Part shown: piece by piece, positions 26,052-33,748 of the stretch
How positions within the stretch are numbered: position 1 is the stretch's first letter
How the letters are laid out: each line of letters begins with the position of its first letter
DNA from: Actinomadura sp. WMMA1423
Lineage (GTDB): Bacteria; Actinomycetota; Actinomycetes; Streptosporangiales; Streptosporangiaceae
Length of the DNA stretch: 64,000 nt
Direction of reading: 5' to 3'
NCBI RefSeq assembly: GCF_006547145.1
Contig: NZ_CP041244.1
Location: 310,001-374,000 of the forward strand
Made by a program: the position numbers and the translations under genes
The notes under the pieces: generated by a model
What the model saw: only the letters and a program-made list of their open reading frames with translations
Told to the model about the DNA's origin: nothing
The model's database searches: none

Positions 26052-26912
26052 TCAGGGGACGGCGAGGTCGAGGGCCTTGAGGCGGGCGGGGTCGGCGATC
26101 ATCTCGTAGGCGGTGACGCGGCCGCCGTCGACGGTGACGGCCAGGGCGAGCAGGAGGCGGCCGTGGGGGGCGACCACGGCGCCGATCGTCCCGTCGATGA
26201 GGGCGGGGCCCGCGTACCTGGCGCGCCGGCCGAACAGCCGCATCTCGCGGGCGACGGAGTCGGCGCCGCGCAGGACGGCGGGGCGGCCGGGGGTGAGGGC
26301 GGCGCGGTCGGCGCGGCGGACGACGTCGGGTGCCAGGACGCCGAGCAGCGCGTCGAGGTCGCCGCTGCGGGCGGCGGCGAGGAACGCCTCGACGACGCGG
26401 CGCTGCTCGGCGAGTTCGCGCGGGGGCGCGGTGGTGGTGCCGCGGACGCGCCGGCGGGCGCGGCTCGCGAGTTTCTTGGCGGTGGCGGGGGTGCGCTCGA
26501 CGATGGGGGCGATCTGGTCGAACGGGACGGCGAAGACGTCGTGCAGGACGAAGGCGACGCGTTCGGCGGGGCCGAGGGTGTCCAGGACGACGAGCATCGC
26601 GCGGCCGACCGACTCGATGAGGACGGCCTCGCTCTCGGGGTCGCCGTCGTGCTCCTGGACGGGCGAGTGCCATCCGTAGGGCTCCTCGCGCCGGGAGGTG
26701 CGGGTGCGGAGCATGTCGAGGCAGATGCGCGCCACGACCGTGCGCAGCCACGCCTCCAGGTCGTCGATTCCGGCGGGGTCGGTGCGGTCGAGCCGCAGCC
26801 ACGCCTCCTGGACGGCGTCGTCGGTCTCGCCGGCGGTGCCCAGCATCCGGTAGGCGACCGCGCGCAGTACCGCGCGGTGCGCCTCGAAGCGTTCGGCGAG
26901 TCGGTCGTCCAT
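26052..26912 (-). CDS. ECF-type RNA polymerase sigma factor, SigJ-like
   Basis: A 286-residue sigma factor. Sigma-70 region 2 occupies about residues 8-75 (YRMLGTAGETDDAVQEAWLR), region 4 about 110-160 (LGPAERVAFVLHDVFAVPFD, then TPATAKKLASRARRRVRG), and a C-terminal SnoaL-like domain follows (about 170-286), the layout of the SigJ/ECF41 group. In ECF41 sigmas the C-terminal domain tunes activity in place of an anti-sigma factor. It is divergent from the old-yellow-enzyme gene at 26984; ECF41 sigmas often control a neighbouring oxidoreductase, which would fit. Confidence 0.88.
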   Translation of the reverse strand: MDDRLAERFEAHRAVLRAVAYRMLGTAGETDDAVQEAWLRLDRTDPAGIDDLEAWLRTVVARICLDMLRTRTSRREEPYGWHSPVQEHDGDPESEAVLIESVGRAMLVVLDTLGPAERVAFVLHDVFAVPFDQIAPIVERTPATAKKLASRARRRVRGTTTAPPRELAEQRRVVEAFLAAARSGDLDALLGVLAPDVVRRADRAALTPGRPAVLRGADSVAREMRLFGRRARYAGPALIDGTIGAVVAPHGRLLLALAVTVDGGRVTAYEMIADPARLKALDLAVP

Positions 26913-26983
26913 CGGTCACCTTTCCGTGCCGTGTTCCGTCTGCTCCGTGGCATCCGAGAGAAGACGACGACCGGGGGAAACAG

Positions 26984-28123
26984 ATGATCCGTCACGACCA
27001 GGGTAGCGAGACGGGCGCGGGGCCGCTGCTGCGGCCGGTGGCGCTGGGGGACCTGGAGATGCCCAACCGGGTGGTGATGGCGCCGTTGACGCGGGGCCGC
27101 GCGAGCGGGCCCGGCCTGGTGCCGGCGGACCTGCACGCCGCCTACTACGGGCAGCGCGCCGCCGCGGGCCTCATCGTCGCCGAGGCGGCGTGGGTCGGCG
27201 AGGGGGCGATCGGGTTCCCGGGCGTCCCCGGCATCTTCACCGAGCGGCAGGTCGAGGGCTGGCGGCGCGTCACCGACGTCGTGCACGCGCTCGGCGGCCG
27301 CATCGTGCTGCAACTGTGGCACACCGGCGCCCACTCCCATCCCGACCACCTGGGCGGGGCGCGGCCCGGCGGGCCGTCCGCGGTCGACCCGGGCGAGGTG
27401 TGCTGGACGGCGGAGGGCCCCAAGGCGACGGTCACGCCCCGGGAGATGACGCGCGCGGAGATCGAGCGGGCGGTGGCCGACTTCGGCGCGGCGTCGGCGC
27501 GGGCGCGGCGGGCGGGGTTCGACGGGGTGGAGGTCGCGGCGAACGGCACCTACCTGCTCGCGCAGTTCCTCAATCCGCGCCTGAACCGCCGCGCCGACGG
27601 CTACGGGACCGACCGCGCCCGGCTGCTGCTGGAGGTGGTGGACGCGGTGGCGGCGGCGTGGGACGGGCGGCGCACCGGGGTGCGGCTGTCGCCGTACTGG
27701 ACCGTCCACGACACCGCGCCCGGCGCGCGCGGCGACTACCCCTACACGGCCGACGAGGCGACCCTCGCCGACTACGACGCCCTGGCGGCGGAGCTCGGCA
27801 CGCGCCCTCTGGCCTATCTCCACCTGCGCGGACGCGCCCTGACCGGGCCGGACGCGGCACCGGACCTCGACGAGTTCGCCCGGTACCGCAAGCTCTTCGA
27901 CGGCCCCCTGATCGCCAATCACGGGTTCGGCCGGGACTCGGGCGGCGCGGTGGTAGAGGCGGGGATCGCCGACGCGGTGTCCTTCGGGCGGGCGTTCATC
28001 GCCAACCCCGATCTGGTCGCCCGGTTCGCACTGGGCCAGAGCACGGCGCGCAGCGACGAGGAGACCCACTACGGCGGCGGCGCCCGCGGCTACCTCGACT
28101 ACCCGATCTGTCCGGGCCCCTAG
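26984..28123 (+). CDS. Old yellow enzyme-family alkene reductase homologue lacking the canonical His/Asn pair
   Basis: A 379-residue FMN-dependent TIM-barrel protein: LLRPVALGDLEMPNRVVMAP at residues 11-30, LWHTGAHSHPDHLGGARPGG near 111-130, and FMN-phosphate region FGRDSGGAVVEAGIADAVSFGRAFIANPDL near the end. In typical members the strand after FDGVE reads H-x-x-N (HGANGYLL), supplying the substrate-binding His and Asn; here it reads VAANGTYLL, with Ala185 and Gly188 at those places. Enoate reduction may be altered or lost. Divergent from a SigJ-like sigma factor. Its TAG shares the CTAG tetranucleotide with the stop of the convergent gene. Confidence 0.85.
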   Translation: MIRHDQGSETGAGPLLRPVALGDLEMPNRVVMAPLTRGRASGPGLVPADLHAAYYGQRAAAGLIVAEAAWVGEGAIGFPGVPGIFTERQVEGWRRVTDVVHALGGRIVLQLWHTGAHSHPDHLGGARPGGPSAVDPGEVCWTAEGPKATVTPREMTRAEIERAVADFGAASARARRAGFDGVEVAANGTYLLAQFLNPRLNRRADGYGTDRARLLLEVVDAVAAAWDGRRTGVRLSPYWTVHDTAPGARGDYPYTADEATLADYDALAAELGTRPLAYLHLRGRALTGPDAAPDLDEFARYRKLFDGPLIANHGFGRDSGGAVVEAGIADAVSFGRAFIANPDLVARFALGQSTARSDEETHYGGGARGYLDYPICPGP

Positions 28124-29073
28124 GCTCCTCGCCGTGTTCCCGCCGCGGCGAGGGCCAGGGCGAGTCCGCTGAGGTCCGGGGGCCCGAGCACCTGCCCGAA
28201 TCCGGGAAGCGGGACGTGCAGTGCCCGGGTCCAGCGTTCGGGTATCGCCTCGTGCCCGTAGAGCGCCCCGGCGAGGGTGCCGGTCACCGCGGCGACGGTG
28301 TCGGTGTCGCCGCCGAGGTCGACGGCCGCGCGCAGCGCGTCCTCGAAGGAGCGGGTCGTCCTGACCGCCCAGGCGGCGGAGGCGAGGCAGGGCCAGACGG
28401 CTCCGTTGAACTCGGTGGCGTCGTCCGGGTGCCAGCCGTCGGACAGGATCGCGGCGTACCTGTCGCGGTGGTCGGAACGGACGTGCGGCAGCACCTCGGG
28501 GAGCGCGGCGATCGGGTCGGCGCCGTCGAGCGCGACGCGGACCAGGTCGTGGAGGATCGCGGTGCCCTCCCAGGCCGCGGGGTCGCCGTGGGTCAGGGCG
28601 GTGATCCGCCGAGCGGCCTCCATGGTGGCCGCCCTGCCGGCCGGTGCGAAGTACACCGCCGAGGTGGAGGCGCGCATGAGGGCGCCGTTCCCGGCGGCGC
28701 GGCCGGTGCCGCGGAAGTGGTGGGCGGCGGCCAGGTCCCAGGGCCGGCCGCCGGTCAGCACGGCCTCGGTCTGCAGGCCGATGTCCTTGGGGTCCGCCGC
28801 GGCCCACCGCTGGAACCTGGCGAACATGTCGGGCGGGTCGAGCCCGCCGCGCTCCAGCAGCGACTGGGCCACCAGCACCGCCATCTGGGTGTCGTCGGTG
28901 GCCTCGCCCCGGTCCCAGCCGCCGCCCGCGCGCATCTCGTCGCCGTGGCCGGGCGGGTACCTGGTGGAGAACGCGCCCGCCGGGCCGAACTCGAACGGCG
29001 CGCCGAGGGCGTCCCCCACCGCCGAGCCGAGCACCGTCCCGACGACGCGTGATCGCCTGCCGCGCGCAGTCAC
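28120..29073 (-). CDS. ADP-ribosylglycohydrolase family protein
   Basis: A 317-residue DraG/ARH-type hydrolase. Metal-binding motifs are readable: GSAVGDALGAPFEF at residues 13-26, GEATDDTQMAVLVA (about 55-68), NGALMRAS and GGDTDTVAAVTGTLAGA near 260-277, which coordinate the dinuclear Mg2+ site. GTG 29073 (VTARGRRSRVVGTVLG) is the best start; longer readings in the same frame run through the next gene. Such enzymes remove ADP-ribose from arginine or other acceptors, or act on O-acetyl-ADP-ribose. Confidence 0.88.
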   Translation of the reverse strand: MTARGRRSRVVGTVLGSAVGDALGAPFEFGPAGAFSTRYPPGHGDEMRAGGGWDRGEATDDTQMAVLVAQSLLERGGLDPPDMFARFQRWAAADPKDIGLQTEAVLTGGRPWDLAAAHHFRGTGRAAGNGALMRASTSAVYFAPAGRAATMEAARRITALTHGDPAAWEGTAILHDLVRVALDGADPIAALPEVLPHVRSDHRDRYAAILSDGWHPDDATEFNGAVWPCLASAAWAVRTTRSFEDALRAAVDLGGDTDTVAAVTGTLAGALYGHEAIPERWTRALHVPLPGFGQVLGPPDLSGLALALAAAGTRRGA

Positions 29074-29105
29074 GCGGCCATGGTCCCACTGCCGGGGGCG
29101 GGGTC

Positions 29106-29516
29106 CTAGGCTCTGGTTCCGGTCGGGGGGAGGAACTCGGGCTGGTCGAGGACGCGGAGCCAGCTGCCGTCGGGCTGGCGGCGGACGACCTGGGCGCGTG
29201 CGCCCGCCCCGTCCCTGGGCGGGGTGGAGGTGAGGGCGAGGTCGCCGCTGAGCAGGGTGGGGAGCGGTTCCTCGGGCTCGAAGCGGGGGCCGGCTGCAAG
29301 GACCTTCTCCCACATCTCGCGGATCGCCTCGCGTCCCACGGTCTGGGAGCCGGGCGGGTAGGCCAGAACCGCGTCCTCCTCGTAGAGGGCGGCGACGCCG
29401 GCCGCGTCGCCGGCGTTGGAGCGTTCGACGAACAGGCGGGTGATGTCCTCCGGCCGCATGGCCTTCTCGTATCGCGTCACGGCGTTCTCCCAGGTCGTTC
29501 CGGTCGTTTCCTCCAT
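29106..29516 (-). CDS. NTF2-like (SnoaL/DUF4440-type) protein
   Basis: A 136-residue NTF2-fold protein: DITRLFVERSNAGDAAGVAALYEEDAVLAYPPG with a following EAIREMWEKVLAAGP helix and strands through GSWLRVLDQPEFL. This is the ketosteroid-isomerase-like/SgcJ group. The ATG at 29516 gives a 19-residue extension before the domain; an internal ATG at 29459 is the alternative. It lies 32 bp upstream of the ADP-ribosylglycohydrolase gene on the same strand and may be co-transcribed. Substrate unknown. Confidence 0.78.
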   Translation of the reverse strand: MEETTGTTWENAVTRYEKAMRPEDITRLFVERSNAGDAAGVAALYEEDAVLAYPPGSQTVGREAIREMWEKVLAAGPRFEPEEPLPTLLSGDLALTSTPPRDGAGARAQVVRRQPDGSWLRVLDQPEFLPPTGTRA

Positions 29517-29647
29517 GCTCGTCGGCCGTGGTCCAGAAGTCCAAGAGAGGGTTCTGCTTGGATCCAGAAGCAACAGTTATGGACGCGCGGGGGCCGGCCA
29601 GGGGCGGTCGTGGAGCGCCGCGGGCGGCGGCGTGCAGAATGCCGGGT

Positions 29648-30100
29648 ATGAGGGAGATCTTCGCGCATCGGCTGCGGGTCCGGTACAGCGAGTGCGACCA
29701 GCAGGGGGTGGTGTTCAACGGCCACTACCTGTTCTTCTACGACGTGGCGTTGACGGAGATGTGGCGGGCGCTGTTCGGCGACTACGCGCAGATGGTGGAT
29801 CAGGGCTACGACCTGGTGGTGGCCGAGGCGCGGATCCGGTTCCGGGAGGGCGCGCGGTTCGACGAGCTGCTGGAGGTGTCGATGCCGGTCGCGCATCTGG
29901 GGACGACGAGCATGGTGGTGCGTCCGGTGTTCCGGATCGACGGGCGGCTCATCGCCGACGGGGAGGTGCGGCACGTGTTCATCGACCCGGCGTCCAAGGC
30001 CAAGAAGGAGATGCCGCCGCAGGTGAGGTCGGTTCTGGAGCCTTACCTGGACGGGGCGGGACAGGCGGCCGGCGCCGCGTCAGGTTCGCAGTCGCCCTGA
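29648..30100 (+). CDS. Acyl-CoA thioesterase, hotdog fold (4-hydroxybenzoyl-CoA thioesterase family)
   Basis: A 150-residue hotdog-fold thioesterase with the diagnostic RYSECDQQGVVFNGHYLFFYD (residues 12-32), where Asp17 is the catalytic residue, and the later strands SMPVAHLGTTSMVVRPVFRI and GEVRHVFID. Acts on acyl- or aryl-CoA in the cytosol; the acyl group is not evident. The short alanine/serine tail after about residue 135 is unstructured. A CAGAAT box ends 7 nt before the ATG, so the mRNA may be leaderless. Confidence 0.86.
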   Translation: MREIFAHRLRVRYSECDQQGVVFNGHYLFFYDVALTEMWRALFGDYAQMVDQGYDLVVAEARIRFREGARFDELLEVSMPVAHLGTTSMVVRPVFRIDGRLIADGEVRHVFIDPASKAKKEMPPQVRSVLEPYLDGAGQAAGAASGSQSP

Positions 30101-30239
30101 CGATGTCTCGAGCATCGCGCCGCGCCCCGGTCTGGGGCCGGTCTGACGTGCCCGGCACAGTTCCCGCGGATCCGATTCAAGTGGGTGCCGCCCCCTCGGG
30201 GCAACCCCTTTCGCCTCGGGGCGGTCCCGGGGTGCGGCG

Positions 30240-31046
30240 TCAGCGGGCGAACTGGGACGCGCCGAGGGCGCGTCCGGCGGCGGTGAGGGGCTGACCGGGC
30301 AGGTGGGGGCCGGTTCGGGCGGTGAGGGCGTCGGCCTGACGTTCGAGGTCGTCGAGGCGGTCGTGCAGGGCGCGCAGGTCTTCGGCGGGCCCGCCCCGGT
30401 ACGGGCGGGCGGTCTCGACGGCGAGCACCGGCTCGCCGAGGGCGGCGGGGCCGGCGGCGGGGCCGCCCGGGTGGTAGAGGGCCTGGACGCGGGCGGGCGC
30501 GGCGGCGGGGTCGGTGAGGAAGCGCAGCAGGCGCCGCTGGAGGTAGTCCGAGGCGGTGTCGCCGCCGGCGATGCGGCGGGCGCAGCCGCGGGCGGTGGCG
30601 GCGCCGAGGGCGTGCTCGAAGCAGTCGCGCAGGGCGGGGCGGCGCGCGGCGATGAGCGCGTCGGCGGCGGGGTGCTCCAGGACGAACCGCAGCGCGGTCC
30701 GGGTGGTGTGCTTGTGGTTGGCGCGCAGCCGCCGCAGCGCTAGCAGCACGGTGATGACGTGGGCGGGCGGCAGGGCGAGGGTCAGGACGCGGGAGACGCG
30801 GGCCTGCACGGCGCGGGCGGGTTCGTCGAGCCCGGCCTGGGAGGCGGCCAGGACCTGCAGGAGCACCCGGGCGCGCTGCCAGGGCCGCACGCCGGGGGCC
30901 AGGCCGAGCAGGGCGTAGTGCTCGGGGTCGCCGGTGTGCGCGGCGCGGTGCAGGTCCGCGTCGTCCCAGCGCAGGCAGGCGCCCCGGGGCAGGCTCAGGG
31001 CGGTGTCGTGGTGGTGCAGGTGGGCAAGGAGCGTGGGGGTGTCCAT
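30240..31046 (-). CDS. Unrecognised helical protein
   Basis: A 268-residue soluble protein that I cannot place in a family. It is predicted to be almost entirely helical, rich in Arg, Ala and Leu. A distinctive central stretch reads LALPPAHVITVLLALRRLRA, then NHKHTTRTALRFVLEHPAAD and RPALRDCFEHALG, which looks like alpha-helical repeats. The C-terminal third is Pro/Gly/Arg-rich with a short heptad-like helix (DLRALHDRLDDLERQADALTA shortened by one residue at each end). ATG 31046; codon use is normal for the window. Its neighbours (thioesterase, TetR) give no functional hint. Confidence 0.6.
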   Translation of the reverse strand: MDTPTLLAHLHHHDTALSLPRGACLRWDDADLHRAAHTGDPEHYALLGLAPGVRPWQRARVLLQVLAASQAGLDEPARAVQARVSRVLTLALPPAHVITVLLALRRLRANHKHTTRTALRFVLEHPAADALIAARRPALRDCFEHALGAATARGCARRIAGGDTASDYLQRRLLRFLTDPAAAPARVQALYHPGGPAAGPAALGEPVLAVETARPYRGGPAEDLRALHDRLDDLERQADALTARTGPHLPGQPLTAAGRALGASQFAR

Positions 31047-31101
31047 GGTTGTTCGCCTCCGCAACCATGGAGTCTAGGAATGATCGGGAGCGGCTCGACA
31101 C

Positions 31102-31815
31102 TCAATTTCGGATGGTCGGGTCGGCCGCGGGGCCGTCCGGCGCCGCGGGGTCGGGCGCGGCGGCGTAGGCGCCGAGGCCGTGTTCGAGGAGGTCGAAGGC
31201 GCGGGCGGCGGCGGCGTAGACGTCCTCGGCCATCTCCTGGAGGGTCTCGCCCGCGCTCTTGCGGTCGGAGATCTGCTCCACGAGCGTGCTCTGCACAGCG
31301 AAGATCATGGCGGCGGCGGCGCGGGGGGCGATGTCGTCGGGGCTTGCGCCGGTGGCCTCGGCGAGCTGCTCGGCGAGCAGGTCCTGGGCGCGGCGGCCGA
31401 TCTCGCGCTGGCGGGCCAGCAGGGCGGGGCTGTCGCGGACGGTGCGGGTCCAGACCTCCGAGCCCTCGTGGAAGGCGGTCTGGTGGGCGCGGGCGTCCAG
31501 GCCCTCGAAGAACCGGCGGCGGAACAGCGCCACGGCGCCCTCTCCGGGGCGGCGTTCGCGGAAGTCGCGCCCGGCGGCCTCGACGATCTCGTCCTGCCGG
31601 TCGAAGAACAGGTCCTCCTTGGTCCTGAAGTAGTTGAAGACGGTGTTGACCGACACGTCCGCGGTCCGGGCGACGTCGGCGATGGTGACGTTGTCGAACC
31701 CGCGGGTCATGAACAGGCCGGTGGCGATGTCGGCGATGCGGCGCCGCGTCTCGCGCTTCTTGCGCTCCCGCAGCCCGAGTTCCGGCTCTCTGTCGGGGAC
31801 GTGGTCCTCAGCCAT
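31102..31815 (-). CDS. TetR/AcrR family transcriptional regulator
   Basis: A 237-residue TetR-type repressor starting at ATG 31815. The HTH (about residues 15-60) contains VTIADVARTADVSVNTVFNYFRTKEDL. The C-terminal domain is of the TetR_C_17-like helical type (SPALLARQREIGRRAQDLLA), with a Pro/Ala tail. It is divergent from a two-gene ABC exporter, with a 15-bp palindrome overlapping the exporter's -35 region. It probably represses the exporter until a drug binds. Confidence 0.87.
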   Translation of the reverse strand: MAEDHVPDREPELGLRERKKRETRRRIADIATGLFMTRGFDNVTIADVARTADVSVNTVFNYFRTKEDLFFDRQDEIVEAAGRDFRERRPGEGAVALFRRRFFEGLDARAHQTAFHEGSEVWTRTVRDSPALLARQREIGRRAQDLLAEQLAEATGASPDDIAPRAAAAMIFAVQSTLVEQISDRKSAGETLQEMAEDVYAAAARAFDLLEHGLGAYAAAPDPAAPDGPAADPTIRN

Positions 31816-31851
31816 GCCCCGGAATATACCTTCCTTGGAGTCAGTGAAAAC

Positions 31852-31881
31852 TTGGTGTGACACCAAATTTGGGGTTACGCT
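31852..31881. promoter_or_regulatory. Operator and promoter of ABC exporter
   Basis: Perfect palindrome TTGGTGT-G-ACACCAA at 31852-31866. The first half can also serve as a -35 (TTGGTG) with TACGCT (31876-31881) as -10, 18 bp apart. Binding of the divergent TetR would occlude the promoter. Confidence 0.6.
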
Positions 31882-31909
31882 AGCGCGGTCGTTCTCAGAG
31901 GAGGTCATC

Positions 31910-32857
31910 GTGATCGAGGCTCGCGGGCTCGCCCGCACCTTCACCGGCGGGCACGGGGCGGTCGAGGCCGTCCGCGGCGTGGACCTGTCGGTCGCGCCCG
32001 GCGAGATCGTCGGGTTCCTCGGCCCCAACGGGGCCGGGAAGACCACGACGCTGCGGATGCTGACGACGCTGCTGGCGCCGACCGCGGGGACCGCGACCGT
32101 CGCCGGCCGCGACCTGCGCGCCGACCCGGCGGGGGTGCGGCGCCGCATCGGGCACGTCGCGCAGGGCGGCGGCACCGACCCGGGCGTCCCGGTCGCCGAG
32201 GAGCTGGACCTGCAGGCCCGCCTGTACGGGGTGCGCGACCGGGCCGCGCGGATCGCGGAGCTGTGCGCGCGCCTGGACCTGGACGGCCTCGGGCGGCGCC
32301 CGGCGGGGTCGCTGTCGGGCGGGCAGCGACGCCGCCTGGACATCGCGCTCGGGCTGGTGCACCGCCCGCCGCTGCTGTTCCTGGACGAGCCGACCACCGG
32401 CCTGGACCCGCAGAGCCGCGGCGACCTGTGGGACCACGTCCGCGGCATGCGCGAGCGGGACGGCACGACGGTGTTCCTGACCACGCACTACCTGGAGGAG
32501 GCCGACGCCCTGTGCGACCGGCTGCTGATCATCGACCGGGGCCGCATCGTCGCCGAGGGCAGCCCCGCCGAGCTCCGGCGCCGCGTCGCCGGGGACGTGG
32601 TCACGGTGGAGCTCGCGGACGGCTCGGGCGTCGAGCCCGCCCGCAAGGCGCTGTCGGCGCACCCGGCCGTCCGCGAGGCGGCCGTGACGGGCGGGACGCT
32701 GCGGCTGACCGTCGAGGACGGCGAGAAGGCGCTGATGTCCCTGATCCGCGCGCTGGACGGCGCGGGAGTGGAGCTGGCCTCGCTGAGCCTGGCCCGTCCC
32801 ACCCTGGACGACGTGTTCCTGACCGTCACCGGCCGCTCGCTGCGCGACGCGGCCTGA
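31910..32857 (+). CDS. ABC transporter ATP-binding protein, DrrA family
   Basis: A 315-residue ABC ATPase. Walker A GPNGAGKTT (about residues 39-47), Q-loop in VAQGGGTDPG, signature LSGGQRRR (about 138-145), Walker B LLFLDEPTTGLD, and His-switch TTHYLEEAD. The C-terminal extension after about residue 220 is the DrrA-type domain. GTG 31910 follows CAGAGGAGG; the frame is open upstream but that part covers the divergent TetR. It works with the permease 17 bp downstream as a drug or lipid exporter. Confidence 0.9.
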   Translation: MIEARGLARTFTGGHGAVEAVRGVDLSVAPGEIVGFLGPNGAGKTTTLRMLTTLLAPTAGTATVAGRDLRADPAGVRRRIGHVAQGGGTDPGVPVAEELDLQARLYGVRDRAARIAELCARLDLDGLGRRPAGSLSGGQRRRLDIALGLVHRPPLLFLDEPTTGLDPQSRGDLWDHVRGMRERDGTTVFLTTHYLEEADALCDRLLIIDRGRIVAEGSPAELRRRVAGDVVTVELADGSGVEPARKALSAHPAVREAAVTGGTLRLTVEDGEKALMSLIRALDGAGVELASLSLARPTLDDVFLTVTGRSLRDAA

Positions 32858-32874
32858 ACCTTAGGAGTCCCCCC

Positions 32875-33702
32875 ATGCCCGTTGAACCACTCCCCTCTCC
32901 CCCGCGGGCCGCCGAGGCGCCCGGGCGGTTCGCCGCCCTCGGCCAGGTCGCGTCCGACACCCGGCTGATCTTCCTGCGGTACATGCGGCAGACGCTGCGC
33001 AGCAAGGTCGCGGTGGTGTTCGGGGCGGTGCAGCCGCTGCTGTACCTGGTGCTGTTCGGGCCGCTGCTGTCGGACCTGGTGGACGTGCGCGGGTTCGGCG
33101 CGGGCAGCGCCTGGCAGGTGTTCGTGCCCGGGGTGCTGATCCAGCTGGCGATGTTCGGCGCCGGGTTCGCGGGGTTCGGGCTGATCGCGGACCTGCGGTC
33201 GGGGGTGGCCGACCGGCTGCGGGTCACCCCGGCCAGCCGGACCGCGCTGCTGCTGGGCCGGGTCCTGCGCGACACCGTGGTGGTCGCCTTCCAGGCGGTC
33301 GCGGTGGTCGCGGTCGGGCTGGCGCTGGGCCTGCGGGCCCCGGCGGGCGGGATCGCCGTCGGGCTGGCGCTGGTGGTGGCGCTGGCGGTGAGCGTGGCGT
33401 CCCTGTCGTACGCGGTGGCGCTGCGCACGCGCACCGAGGACTCGTTCGCGCCGATCCTGACGTCGGTGACGCTGCCGCTGATGCTGCTGTCGGGGATCCT
33501 GCTGCCGATGAGCCTGGCGCCGGGGTGGCTGGACGCGGTGTCGCGGTTCACCCCGTTCCGCTACATGGTGGACGCCGCGCGGGCGGCGTTCCTGGGCGAC
33601 TACGCGACGGCGGCGGTCGCGGAGGGCGCGCTCACCGCGGTGGTGCTGCTGGTGGCGTCGGTGGCGCTGGGCGCCCGCCGGTTCCGCCGCGAGAACGCCT
33701 GA
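32875..33702 (+). CDS. ABC-2 type transporter permease (DrrB-like)
   Basis: A 275-residue membrane protein of the ABC-2 family with six hydrophobic segments. The DrrB-type conserved parts are visible: QPLLYLVLFGPLLSDL, FVPGVLIQLAMFG, IADLRSGVADRLRVTPASRT and FTPFRYMVDAARAAFLGDY. ATG 32875 is preceded by TTAGGAG and lies 17 bp after the ATPase stop, so the two form one operon. It is expected to form the membrane channel of the exporter as a dimer. Confidence 0.9.
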   Translation: MPVEPLPSPPRAAEAPGRFAALGQVASDTRLIFLRYMRQTLRSKVAVVFGAVQPLLYLVLFGPLLSDLVDVRGFGAGSAWQVFVPGVLIQLAMFGAGFAGFGLIADLRSGVADRLRVTPASRTALLLGRVLRDTVVVAFQAVAVVAVGLALGLRAPAGGIAVGLALVVALAVSVASLSYAVALRTRTEDSFAPILTSVTLPLMLLSGILLPMSLAPGWLDAVSRFTPFRYMVDAARAAFLGDYATAAVAEGALTAVVLLVASVALGARRFRRENA

Positions 33703-33705
33703 GGC

Positions 33706-33748
33706 GGCGCGGTCACGGGGCCGGCGCGGTCACGGGGGGGTCACGGGG
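33706..33748 (+). repeat. Short tandem repeat at permease/EamA junction
   Basis: GGCGCGGTCACGGGG occurs twice (33706-33720 and 33723-33737, 17-bp period) and a third partial copy GGTCACGGGG follows at 33739-33748, which includes the stop codon of the EamA gene. Looks like slippage or local duplication; no known element. Confidence 0.6.

Noticed and set aside
29416..29647. Long upstream open frames before the thioesterase
   Set aside because: They run through the NTF2-like gene on the other strand and lack the hotdog N-terminus; ATG 29648 fits the family.
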